This document shows, one piece after another, positions 10,279 through 19,855 of a stretch of 20,897 nucleotides of DNA. A program made the translations under genes and the position numbers. Each line of letters starts with the position of its first letter. The first letter of the stretch is position 1. Source of the stretch: Chromera velia. Lineage: Eukaryota > Sar > Chromeraceae. The notes beneath the pieces are model-generated. The model had not been told where the DNA came from, made no database searches, and saw nothing but the letters and a program-made list of their open reading frames with translations. The stretch spans positions 1 through 20,897 of the forward strand of contig JAHBMJ010002254.1 in the NCBI GenBank assembly GCA_018398765.1. The letters run 5' to 3'.

Positions 10279-10713
10279 TAGCTAAGTTAAAGCTAGTACC
10301 TAAAAAGTAGGAAAGTCTTAAGACAACACTGCAAAGAACGCTATAGAAAGAACGCATGTAAACGCATATTAAAAAGATAAATCTAGAGATGAATCAGTAT
10401 CAGAATCATACTAGGAATCAGACTATTAATTAACTACTTAAGTAATACCGAATTACTATGGGCTTGGAATTAGTAGGTATATAATTTCAATCTTTCGAGA
10501 TCGAACTGCCACAGTGCTTCGAATTTGTGCATACCCCGCCTGTCATGCATACGCCTGACTTTTCAAGCTTAATTTAATAGCCTTAAAATTTAATTAGGCT
10601 AAAAATCTAGCTAAAAATAGGCTGGTCGCGATCGATGTTAGGATCGATAACGTGTGCTACTAATAATGATAACGAGTTTTTCTACGATAAATTTGTTGTC
10701 AATCTAATTGAAT
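10279..10713. other. AT-rich intergenic DNA
   Basis: AT-rich and CTAG-rich, like the DNA left of the first 332-bp repeat. It lies downstream of the minus-strand helical-repeat gene and would contain its 3' untranslated region. No gene seen. Confidence 0.4.
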
Positions 10714-12962
10714 CTATGAAGAAGCGCACTGCACTGTTTGGGGTTCAGTTCTGGTGGCAGCAACCGGCGGAAGGGGTTGCATATCGGAAAAGGCGGAGCT
10801 AGACGCACTCGTTAACGGCTGACTTCGACGCTGTCGGGAATGCAGGTTGCCTCGACCCGAGGGGGGACGAGACACGGGCGGCCATGCGAGGCAATCGACA
10901 GAGAAGAGGCCACAAGGAAACTCAGTCGAGAAGAGGGAGCGTCTCTCTCGAAGGATCGGACGGAGAACAGACAGGACTTGACCCTGAAGGTCAGACACAT
11001 TTTGGGGGAGCAGCTGAGCTCGTCGCATTTGGGAGAGAGCACAGGAGTCATTTCGAATCCCCCGGGGGAGAAGATCGCTGTGCTGATGATATCTGCCTTC
11101 TTCCCACCCACTGCTATCGTCGTGCCCAACAAATTGCCCCCCGGGCTCAGGGAGAGGCCCTCCCTCTGCTGCCCCGTGTAGGCTTGAATATCGCACGGTC
11201 ATTGTGGAGGATGACCTGTTTTCTTCCTCCTGCTGAGATTCCCCTCCATCTTCCGAGGCCGTCGTGGCGCCTTCTTCATTGAGGTGGGGAGCGATAATTC
11301 CCTGCAGGATGCGGTCGAGTCTCTGCAACGACGACAGAGGCAAGAGCCCGAGGGGCGTTCTGCCGTCCCGATGATGAAATGGAAGCAGGGCAGCCACCTG
11401 GAGTGCCCTGCAGAGTTGTGCTTCGTACAGTTTGGTTGTCTCCCTCCTGTCATCTGCAACAGGATGCTCCTTGACTAGACTCCTGCGTGCGTCAAGAAAG
11501 ATCTGCCGGGCTCTCTCTGCCCCCCCCCCCTCTTCTTCCTCTCGTTCTCGAAAGAGAGCAGACGTAGAATGGACAAGAGATTCTAGGAGAGGCTGTGATG
11601 TTACGTCGAGAAGCTTGGCAAATCTGTGGCCAGGAGCTGCCCCTCGTCCGTCACCGTCAGGAAAGGGAGAGGTTAGAAGGAGCATGGCAGCGGAGTCGAG
11701 TTGAAGGCACATCTGCCGTGGCTTGCTCTGCCTCACGCTAGCGATGCATCTTTCAACCAGCCTGCAGAAAGGGGGAAAAGGGGAGCAGGCAAAGTTCTGT
11801 CTTTTTGCTTGCCTGCATGACGGCAATCCTGTACTAACCCGCAAAAATTGGAAGCTGCAAAAGAAACGAAGCACGAAGCATGTTGCACGCCCACAGTGTA
11901 ATCAGTCAGAGAGACACGAAAGAGGAAGACACCCCATTCGGTCTACACAAATGCGCACCCACCTATCAAACATCTCTGTGCGCTTTCGGAGTCTCTCTCG
12001 AATTTTCTCCTCCTCTCCTACCGAATGTTGCGCAGCAGACTCTGGACGTGACCTTCGAGGTGTACCGATTGTCGAGTCGCCTTCTGGGGAGGCTGCACTT
12101 ATCTCACGACGGTTCTCTTCTTCCCCCCTGGCCCCAGCCAGGTTCCCGGCAGACTGTGGGGGTGGGTGGGATCCTTCGGTTGACGAGGGAGACAGAGAAA
12201 GAGAAAACGCATCCAGGCGGGCTGATGCCTGCAGAAGTGTTGTGATGGTCGTGATGTGGATGGAATCCTTCCCTCCCCTCCCTAGTCTTTCAAGCGCAAC
12301 TGAGAGCAGCCTGTCTGCAGGTCTGTACAGCATCAGCGTGCTCAGAGCAGAGAGGGAGAGAGTCAGACCCTCAGTGGAGAGAGAGAGAGAAAGAGAGGAA
12401 GAGGAACTTTTTGTCTGTGAATCCCGCATCAGAGATTTCTCCAATGCATCCATGGCTCTCTTGAAGCCTGCCTTGTTCCGTTGGTGTCCGTCTCCAACGG
12501 TGCTGCAAACAGAAGCGAGAGGGTGTACAGACAGAACAAGAGATCAACAGACAGATGCGGTGGAAAGAAGAAAAAGAAAGAAAGAAAGCGGGGGACTCCA
12601 GAGAGAAAAGACTGACAAAACAAACAAATGAAGCAGTGCAGCAGGAGTATTGATAGTACTCTCCGACGGCGAGCCGTGACGTCCAAAAACAGGAGAAAGA
12701 AAGAAAGAAAGAAAAGAAAGAAAGGAAGAAAGGAAGAAAGAAAGAAAAAAAAAAGAAAGAAAGTGAGCAAGCAAGTAAGTAAGTGAGAAAGAAAGAAAGA
12801 AAGAAAGAAAGAAAAGAAAGAAAGGAAGAAAGGAAGAAAGAAAGAAAAAAAAAAAGAAAGAAAGTGAGCAAGCAAGTAAGTAAGTGAGAAAGAAAGAAAG
12901 AAAGAAAGAAAATGAGCAAGCAAGTAAGTGAGAAAGAAAGAAAGAAAGTGAGCAAGAAAGTG

Positions 12963-12993
<31 letters not shown>

Positions 12994-13116
12994 AAAGAAA
13001 GGAAGGAAGGAAGAAAGGAAGAAAAAAAAGAAAGAAAGAAAGAAAGAAAAAAAGAAAGAAGGAAGGAAGGAAGGAGGGAAAGAAAGAAAGAAAAGAAAAA
13101 AAGAAAGAAAGAAGGA

Positions 13117-13148
<32 letters not shown>

Positions 13149-13211
13149 GAGAAAGAAAGAAAGTGAGAAAGAAAGAAAGAAAGAACGAACGAACGAACGA
13201 ACGAAGGAAAG

Positions 13212-13244
<33 letters not shown>

Positions 13245-13579
13245 AAAGAAAGAAAGAAAGAAAGAAAGAAAGAAGGAAAGAAAGAAAGAAAGAAAGAAAG
13301 AAAGAAGGAAAGAAAGAAAGAAAGAAAGAAAGAAAGTGAGCAAGAAAGTGAGAGAGAGAGAAAGAAAAAAAGAAAGAAAGAAAGAAAAGAAAGAAAGAAA
13401 AGAAAAGAAAAGAAAAGGAAGGAAGGAAGGAAGGAAGGAAGAAAGAAGGAAAGAAAGAAAAAAAAAAAGAAAGAAAGAAAGTGAACAAGCAAGGAAGTAA
13501 GTGAGAAAGAAAGAAAGAAAGAAAGAAAGAAAGTGAGCAAGAAAGTGAGCAAGAAAGTGAGAAAGAAAGAAAGAGAGAG

Positions 13580-13610
<31 letters not shown>

Positions 13611-13654
13611 ACGAACGAAAGAAAGAAAGAACGAACGAACGAACGAACGAAGGA

Positions 13655-13702
<48 letters not shown>

Positions 13703-13878
13703 AAAAAAAAGGAAGGAAGGAAGGAAGGAAGGAAGGAAGGAAGGAAGGAAGGAAGAAGGAAAGAAAGAAAGAAAAAAAAGAAAGAAAGAAAGAAAAAAAG
13801 AAAGAAAGAAAGAAAGGACCCAAGGAAGGAAGAGAAGAAGGACACAAGGAAACAAGAAAGGAACGAAAACAGAATGGT

Positions 13879-13917
<39 letters not shown>

Positions 13918-15013
13918 CACACGCGCACAAAAATGCGCATACACACGAGTCAAATGGGCAAGAAAGAAAGCGTCAGAAACAATATAGAGAAGCAGATTCG
14001 GAAGGGGGCAGGAAAAGAAGTGAGTGAAGGATCTGCGACAGGCACAGAGTCACCAAGAAAGTGACAGGCACAGAGTCACCAAGAAAGTGCGACATGACCG
14101 ACCGTGCAAATCCAAAGAGGCAGTGTCCGATTTGGTCGATCGTCATTTCGTGTGCCCTCCGAGCAACGACCTCCTGCATCCTGTCGATGAATCTGTGCAT
14201 GAAGATGTTCAGCTTGCCGTACGAGTGCATGAGGGAAGACAATTGATGAAGGTCCAATTCCTCTCGTATGTCCACAGCGCGTCTCCCAATGGACGTGAAC
14301 AGTTGTGTCTCCCGCACTCCCTGTCGGGCAAACGCGTTCGCAATCAGAGCGAGGGACTGTCCGTTGGCCTCCTGAAGAATGCACGTCCTCCGGTGGATGC
14401 CGTCCTCTTTCTGAATTTCCGGTACAGGTACACGACCCTCAGCTAGTAGAACCTCCGCACTCACGCGGCGAAGAAAAGAAGAGCTGCAGCCGAGCCGGGA
14501 CAAACAGTTCAAAATCAACGCGGCATCCTTGGCCCGGAGCTCCGGGAGCGAATCCTTCAGGTAGGTCAGCAGGAGGGACTCCAACTCGGGAACAGGCAAG
14601 CGCATGACTCGGGACAGGTGCCTTAGATCGGCAGGGTCTTTCAGGTAGACGTTCATGGCCAGACAAATGCCTTTTGGGGCCATACGCTGACTCAACGAGG
14701 CCACAACGGCCTTTATTTCTTTGGGTGACAGAGATGAGAAGCTGCCCCCCTTTTCGGATTCCTCTGTAAACCCAAACAGTTCCCTTAGAGTGTTCAGCAC
14801 AGACAGAGACACATCGCCTTCGAACGAAGCACTCAATCCACCTCTGGCAGCTGTGTGGACACGACGGACGTAGACGGAGACGGCTGGGGGCACTTTCCGT
14901 CTCCCTTTGCATCTCTCTCTCCAACACCCATGCCAGTGTCTGGCGCTGGAATATGAAAAGCACGTCAGAGGCCTTCGACATACTGCTGACGACCGGATGC
15001 AGCGAAGGCTCAT
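10714..15013 (-). CDS. Putative organelle-targeted helical-repeat RNA-binding protein (HPR/FASTK-like), three exons
   Basis: Exons, in transcript order, are 15013-14103, 12502-11963 and 11761-10714. Together they make 2499 nt (832 residues) with consistent phases. The intron 2 donor (AG|GTGGGT) and acceptor (CTGCAG|G) are good, and the intron 1 acceptor (TTTGCAG|C) is good. The intron 1 donor (ACG|GTCGGT) is weak and was chosen because it preserves phase and ends a repeat cleanly. The first 50 or so residues are rich in Arg and Ser and nearly free of acids, which fits a mitochondrial presequence. Residues about 170-305 carry recurring helical units: AALILNCLSRLG, LALIANAFARQG, LSSLMHSYGKL and IGHCLFGFAR. 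These are typical of the heptatricopeptide/FASTK-like proteins that bind organellar RNA. Exon 2 adds weaker units (LSALSTLML, ITTITTLLQASARL). The C-terminal third is low complexity, and no RAP domain was seen. The last 130 codons are uncertain, because another frame is also open there. Confidence 0.6.
11762..11962 (-). other. Intron 2 of the helical-repeat gene
   Basis: 201 nt. The donor GTGGGT follows ...TTTGATAG and the acceptor is a long pyrimidine run ending CTGCAG. Splicing joins MFDR to LVERCIASV in phase 2. Without it the frame meets a stop at 11902-11904. Confidence 0.75.
12694..13869 (+). repeat. GAAA/GGAA tetranucleotide tract, about 1.2 kb, with higher-order structure
   Basis: Almost pure plus-strand purine, dominated by GAAA with blocks of GGAA (for example near 13410-13440 and 13710-13752) and GAAC (13182-13205 and 13628-13650). 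A variant block beginning GTGAGCAAGCAAGTAAG occurs at 12763 and again at 12864, a 101-bp period that includes the flanking GAAA and A-run. Shorter GTGAGCAAG variants recur near 12948, 13336 and 13532. Confidence 0.95.
13879..13919 (+). repeat. (AGGC)n microsatellite
   Basis: About ten perfect AGGC units, immediately after the GAAA tract and inside intron 1 of the helical-repeat gene. Confidence 0.95.
14037..14088 (+). repeat. 26-bp tandem duplication
   Basis: Two perfect adjacent copies (14037-14062 and 14063-14088) starting GACAGGCACAGAGTCACCAA. They lie just inside intron 1 of the helical-repeat gene by my model, next to its uncertain donor. Each copy carries CTTG|GTGACT on the minus strand. 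Confidence 0.9.
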
Positions 15014-15586
15014 CCTCAATCAGACTGGATGGAGTTCGGGAAGTTTGACAAATTATTTCATAACAATCAAGTCGCCAATGCGGGACACAGACCACATGCA
15101 AGCATGGATCAACCCAACGCCCTCAGTAGGAAGGGTTCTCCCAGCAAGATTCGGGACTATACACAACAACCTTTCTGCAGCCGCAGGCTAAAACCGTATA
15201 GTAAAACGCTCAAGACACATATTACCATTCACATGACAGTACGCTCGGACCCAGAGAAAGAGAAGGAAGAGGACGTTCTCGAGTGGCGATGAAGAGACGG
15301 CCCGCTCTTTGTCCCTGGGGCCCCGGCCGGTTCCACATTCATCATTGCCCCGGAAGAAATGGCATGGGTGCACTGCGCGATTTCATCCATGCACCGCACA
15401 TCACCATGCATATCACCATGCACCCAAGCTTCTAGTTTCCTGATGTATCGATAGAGTGCGAGGCTGACTGCTTCAATCCGTACTCAGGAATACGCATTTG
15501 AGGCAGCGAACAAGACCAAACGCGTACTTGACTTCCTGGAGTGCCTCTTTCTCTGTCCTCTGTGTTGCAGAAGAGAGACGGTCGTG
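15014..15586. promoter_or_regulatory. Divergent intergenic region, probable bidirectional promoter
   Basis: 573 bp between the ATG of the minus-strand helical-repeat gene and that of the plus-strand enzyme-like gene. The last 30 bases (15541-15570) are pyrimidine-rich and end in TTGCAG, a good splice acceptor. The plus-strand gene may therefore have an intron in its 5' untranslated region, ending 16 bases before its ATG. A small imperfect direct repeat built on ATCACCATGCA is at 15400-15422. No TATA-like element was convincing. Promoter function is inferred from the head-to-head layout only. Confidence 0.4.
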
Positions 15587-18500
15587 ATGCCGTCTCGTTT
15601 GTTTTCGACTGCCGCGGCCTATGCTGTCCTGAGCCTGGGCTTCTTCCCCGCCGTCCGTTCAGATGGGGTGGATGCGAAGCTCTTTGCGGCTCCCGATGTT
15701 GGACAGTCTCACTCAGATTGGCTCTCTAGAATACACCAGTGGCGTGAGGACCAGCAAGAACGATTGCATCTCATCTGCAACAAGTTTCCTGAATCAGATG
15801 ACTGTATTTTTGAACAAGAAGCTCTGAGATGGACCCGAACGAGCTACATCCAGCCCCAGTCGCACTTGTATGATACAAAGCTTTTCAATCCACTGACCCA
15901 GGCCTGGACAGTGGACACATTCTTGAAGGATCTGGAAGAAAGGTGAGGAGACGGCGAGGGGATCAAGGTATTGTAACAGCCGTCTCCGGCTTTGATTCGA
16001 TGAACTTCTTTATCCCTGCCTGCTGATATGAGACTTTTGCTTACCACGATCATAATTATCTGATTGTATCTGCAGATATGGGGGTATTGATTCTGTCTTG
16101 CTGTGGGCTCCTTACCCCCTGCTCGGCATCGATGACAGAAACCAGTATGACTTTTTACGTTCGCTTCCCGGTGGTCTCCCTGCACTGCGTGGGGTTGTGG
16201 ATGACTTCCATTCGAGAGGGGTGCGCGTGTTCCTGCCGTATCTTCCGTGGGACACAGGCACGAGACCAGAGAGGGATGAGGAGGGAAGACAACTCTCCTC
16301 AGAAGATGCTCTGATGAGAATCTTGAAACTTCTCAACGCAGACGGGGTGAACGGTGACACGATGGACACCATACCGCGGTCTCTCTTCGATGCCATGCAG
16401 AGGGCAAACATGTCTGTGGCCTTTGAGCCTCACCGCATTGAGACCGGGTTGGGGACACAGGCTTGGACGCCCCTCTCGTGGGGTTACTTTTGGTCGGACT
16501 CTGTGTCGCCTGACAGGATTACTCAGACCTATAGAACATACCCCGGTGTGAACAGAGCAAAGGTGCTGGACAGGAGAGGACGCTTTCTCACACACGTGAC
16601 TGAACGGTAAGTAAATAGGGGTGCCTTCTGTGCACTGACTGGATAGATCAGAAGAACGTCCACAATCTTCTGTGACTCACCGATCTGTTGTCAGAGCCGT
16701 CGTGTTCCTGTCCCGAATGGTTTGCGTATCTGAGAGCTGAGAGGTTGGCCTACGCTGTGCATGTGACTGTGAGGTGTTTGTGGCTGTCTTTCTTTCGGTG
16801 TGCATCCAAGCCTGCTCCCTCCCTGTTCCTTGTATGCGACTGTGTCTCCATTGTGAGCTCCCCCTCTGTTTGTCGCCCGTCAACCTTGCCTTTCCTGTTT
16901 TTTCGCTGCTTTGGGTATGTGCAGATTTGCAAAAGAGAGGTGGCCCCTTGTTCACCTGGCTTGGCTGAACGGAGACGGGCTGAACACGTGGGAGAACGTG
17001 TGGACAGTCGAGAACGAAATCACACAGAGAGACGGAGAGCTCATACGAAGATTTGCAATCATGTCACGGTTCCTCGGCCGAGCAGGGATCACACAGGACT
17101 TTGTGGGGTGGGATCCTTACACACCCGACTGTGTGGAGCTGAACAGGGGAGGGGACCGTTGCCGCGGTCTTTCGACGGGGGGGGGGAAGGACCGAGAAGT
17201 TCCGTGCGAGTGCGACCCTCGGGGGTGCGTTCATGGTTCCAGATTTGAAGGCAGGGGGGGAGCAGGCGTTTTTTTTTCTCTTGTGAACGTTGGAGAACGG
17301 AATTCCATTGCCATCATTCGGGGACCTGAACCTGGAAATAGTACAGGAATTGAGTGTGTAGACGTATACAGGGGCGTGTGGTTGGGGTCTGGTGAGGAGT
17401 GCGAGAGCGTCGAGGTTCCTGTGGAGGGTCGGGGAATCGGCGGGGTTTTGTTCTTCCGCTCTTTGTTAAACAGTTCTTATTCTTCGTCTTCAGAAAGAAG
17501 GGGAGCATTCCTGAGATTTGCTGTTGCAGGAGGTCCTTTTTCTTCCTCTCCCCCCCGGCAAGCAGCTCTGCCTCCCGAGCTGGCAGGACTTGAAGAGCTC
17601 CTGCAACGGATGAGGGAGGAGATGGGAAAGGGAGGATTGGGGAGTTTTGACGACACGTGGAGAATTCAGACGCAGCGCCAGCTGCCGATGTATGCTCCTG
17701 AGGCAGGGTCCTTGTCTTCATCTGTTACCCGATTATTAAGGGGAGAAAAGAAAGAGGGGCGGGGGGGAAAGGTAAAAGAAATTATTGTGATTCCCCCCAC
17801 CCCCTCTTTTCGCTTCCGAACTGCGGGAGTTGAGATAGAGGGAGGGTGTGACAAGACATCAAAAGAAACGGATCCATTTGATATCTGTTACCCTTGTCAT
17901 CGTCCTCTAGTATCAGACCCCCTCACATGCGGTAGGGAGGGGGGTGATGTGATGGGTGTCGGGTTCCAGTTCTTTTGGGAAAAGAGCGGGGGGCCGAGAA
18001 GGTACCACGACCAGGTGTTGGAGCTCCCCGCTTTCGAGATCGATAAGCACTTGGTGACGAACTCGGACTGGCAAGAGTTTGTGGATGCCACCGAGTACGT
18101 CCCTGCAGACTCATTCAATTACTTGAAACACTTGAATCAGAGCTCGGGGGAGAGTTCTACATTCACTGAAGAGAAGCCTGTTGTTTGGATTTCTTACGCT
18201 GAAGCACAGATGTTTTGTAAGTGGAGGGGTGGGAGGCTGCCCCATGCTTATGAGTGGCAACTGGCGGCTGAAGGCGCGAAACGGTATGCATACCCGTGGG
18301 GCGACGACTGGGAGCTCTCACGTGTCCCCCTTCGTTCCTCAGAGAGAGAAGTGGATGTGGGGAGCGCTCTGCCGATTGTTGGCGCATTTTCGCCAGGTAG
18401 TGATTCGGGTTTTGGGGTTTCGGACCTTTCAGGTTTTGTGTGGGAGATGACGGACGCCTTCGAGGGTTCCAATTCTCGCACGGTCCTTCTGAAGGGAGGG

Positions 18501-18896
18501 TCCATGTATAGGCCTGAGGGAGCCAGATGGTATGTCCCCCCTGTGGCAGGCAACCGTTTGCATAACAAAATGGTTTTGATGTCTGCGTCTTTTGAGAGAT
18601 CAGGCTTTGTTGGATTTCGGTGTGTTCGGGAGACAACCGGATTGGAGAAGTTTCAATTTCAACAATGGAGACGGGCAGAGAGAAAGGAGATTCCTCTGGG
18701 AATTTCTTCAACCGATGTCAAACCGGAATTTTTTGATGAAGAGGCGGGGGTAATGGGACGCAAACTTGAAGAGAGTTTGAGAAAAGAAAAGGCAGAAGAA
18801 GGGGGGAAAGAAGCGCAGGATATCGGTGAAGCCTCCCATTTGGGCGGATATGGAGCGAGGGCAGTGCATGAAGAGATCCATAGCGTCCACAGTTGA
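15587..18896 (+). CDS. Secreted glycosidase-like/FGE-sulfatase-fold fusion protein, three exons
   Basis: Exons are 15587-15942, 16076-16606 and 16925-18896 (2859 nt, 952 residues, stop TGA). Both introns are canonical (AG|GTGAGG to CTGCAG, 133 nt; CG|GTAAGT to GTGCAG, 318 nt) and keep phase. Residues 1-25 form a signal peptide (MPSRLF, hydrophobic core, AVRS). About 60-340 resembles a (beta/alpha)8 glycosidase-like barrel, with GIDSVLLWAPYP, GVRVFLPYLPWDTGTR (D178), DGVNGDTMD (D213) and AFEPHRIETG (E236) as candidate active-site strands. About 405-470 looks like a beta-sandwich (FFSLVNVG ... GGVLFF). A variable linker follows. About 640-866 is an FGE-sulfatase fold: FEIDKHLVTNSDWQEF, KPVVWISYAEAQMFCKW, GRLPHAYEWQLAAEG, YPWGDDWE, SGFVWEMTD, LLKGGS (819-822) and GFVGFRCVRE. 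I recall the same domain order in bacterial proteins annotated as SUMF1/EgtB/PvdO-family. Substrate unknown. Confidence 0.85.
15943..16075 (+). other. Intron 1 of the glycosidase-like/FGE-fold gene
   Basis: 133 nt, GTGAGG donor after ...GAAAG and TATCTGCAG acceptor before ATATGGGGG. It splits an Arg codon (AG|A), giving EERYGGIDSV. Read-through would meet TGA at 15944-15946. Confidence 0.9.
16607..16924 (+). other. Intron 2 of the glycosidase-like/FGE-fold gene
   Basis: 318 nt, perfect GTAAGT donor and TATGTGCAG acceptor, splitting an Arg codon (CG|A) to give THVTERFAKERW. An alternative acceptor at 16694 leads to a stop within 15 codons, so it is disfavoured. Confidence 0.85.
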
Positions 18897-19103
18897 AGTC
18901 GGCTTCCTAAAGAAGTAGTTGAGTCACACGCAAAAGTGCAAAGAAAGTTAGAAAGAAAGATGGAAATGTGTTCAAGGAAAAGGAGTTAAAAAGTAGAAAA
19001 AGAACGACAGAAACAAACACCTTTTCTGTTCTGTTCCAATTCAAAACGTATGTAATTTCCAATTGGAAAATTGGATTTCCAATTGGAAATCTAAATTTCC
19101 AAT
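18897..19103. other. 3' flank of the enzyme-like gene with CAATTGG palindromes
   Basis: Probably includes the 3' untranslated region. Two perfect 14-bp palindromes TTTCCAATTGGAAA sit at 19056-19069 and 19076-19089, exactly 20 bp apart. A further TTTCCAAT (19096-19103) forms the left target duplication of the adjacent transposon. Confidence 0.6.
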
Positions 19104-19136
19104 CTAGGCGACGCACAGTGGTAAAAAAAAAAAAAA
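19104..19136 (+). repeat. Left terminal inverted repeat plus A14 run
   Basis: CTAGGCGACGCACAGTGGT then 14 A. A T11 run follows at 19151-19161, separated by TAGACCTTTCCAGA. Confidence 0.75.
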
Positions 19137-19265
19137 TAGACCTTTCCAGATTTTTTTTTTTCTTTTTTTCTGCGAAGGATTTCCTAGAGCACCTCTAAGA
19201 GCAGCTAGAGGAGCACCTTTTAGAAGTACTTTTAAACTAACTTCCTCGTGAACTTATGTAATATA

Positions 19266-19355
19266 ATGCTTGAGCAGTGTGAGGAGAACGGAGGCCAGAC
19301 AATTCGCGTTGCTAACCTCCTGAGTGATTACAAGGCCATCACGAAGATTGGGTAA
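19266..19355 (+). CDS. Short open frame inside the TIR element, possible first exon
   Basis: ATG at 19266 opens a 29-codon frame (MLEQCEENGGQTIRVANLLS ...) that ends at GGG TAA. The GGGTAAAT there could be a splice donor. Composition looks like soluble protein and unlike the AT-rich flanks, which is the only support. I do not recognise a family. It may be a remnant of the element's original coding capacity or captured host sequence. Confidence 0.2.
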   Translation: MLEQCEENGGQTIRVANLLSDYKAITKIG

Positions 19356-19651
19356 ATATGGTGGTCTTTGCTCCTGCTTTCGCTTCCTTTATTTTGTGTG
19401 TTCGTTTCAGACGGTCTCCGTATTCATCCGAGAGACGCTGTCAGTTAGATAAACACAGACACAAAGACGCACATACATACATATACGTCTGTGGTGGTTC
19501 TCTCAGACATATCTGACGTCCTTCTTGCTTCCCTCCTCTGAAGGATGCCGGGTGATAGACTAGGTAATGGACCAACTGAGTGTGAGAGACGAGGGAGACA
19601 GAGGGAATAACCCGGTCTGTCGTTTCACCATTCATGCTAATTGAAAAATAA

Positions 19652-19855
19652 ATGAAGTCTGCGTGTATGGCACTGCACGCAGCGACCATCGCAAAAGGGG
19701 ATTACAGGGACGAATTAAGGCGAGCGGGCGGGCGAAGGGAAAAGGGGGCTCTCTTTTGTCCTATGCAAAGAGTGATAAGAAGGATGAATGCATGGATGCA
19801 GACAGAAGAGCAGACAGAGGAGAAGTTCTTTGACTGGCTTTTTGACGATATCTAG
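19652..19855 (+). CDS. Small hypothetical open frame inside the TIR element
   Basis: 67 codons from ATG at 19652 to TAG. The Arg/Glu-rich sequence contains two Trp residues near the C-terminus (MNAWMQ ... FFDWLFDDI). A second frame over the same bases is also open for about 50 codons if spliced after CACGCAG (19681), so coding status is ambiguous. No family recognised. It could be a downstream exon of the 19266 frame or spurious. Confidence 0.2.
   Translation: MKSACMALHAATIAKGDYRDELRRAGGRREKGALFCPMQRVIRRMNAWMQTEEQTEEKFFDWLFDDI

Larger units (their letters stand above)
12503..14102 (-). other. Intron 1 of the helical-repeat gene, filled with simple repeats
   Basis: 1600 nt. The acceptor side is clear (pyrimidines then TTTGCAG, exon at 12502); the donor at 14102 is a best guess. 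Most of the intron is the tetranucleotide tract described separately, which reads as a TTTC/TTCC polypyrimidine run in the transcript. The large open frames across this tract on both strands are artefacts of a stop-free simple repeat. Confidence 0.6.

Noticed and set aside
11723-12631. 302-codon plus-strand frame antisense to exon 2 of the helical-repeat gene
   Set aside because: Antisense shadow of a GC-balanced coding exon. It covers the splice sites and poly-GA stretches and has no motif.
12371-13953. Three overlapping minus-strand open frames of 470-520 codons, almost all Phe/Leu/Ser
   Set aside because: They are translations of the GAAA/GGAA tract, which has no stops in any frame on that strand. 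Composition and overlap in all three frames show a simple repeat and not a protein.
14439-15101. 220-codon minus-strand frame overlapping exon 1 of the helical-repeat gene
   Set aside because: It lies in another frame over a region where the helical-repeat motifs are clear in the chosen frame.
16688-17248. 186-codon plus-strand frame across intron 2 and the start of exon 3 of the enzyme-like gene
   Set aside because: Cys/Pro-rich shadow. The spliced frame gives an uninterrupted family-like sequence across the junction.
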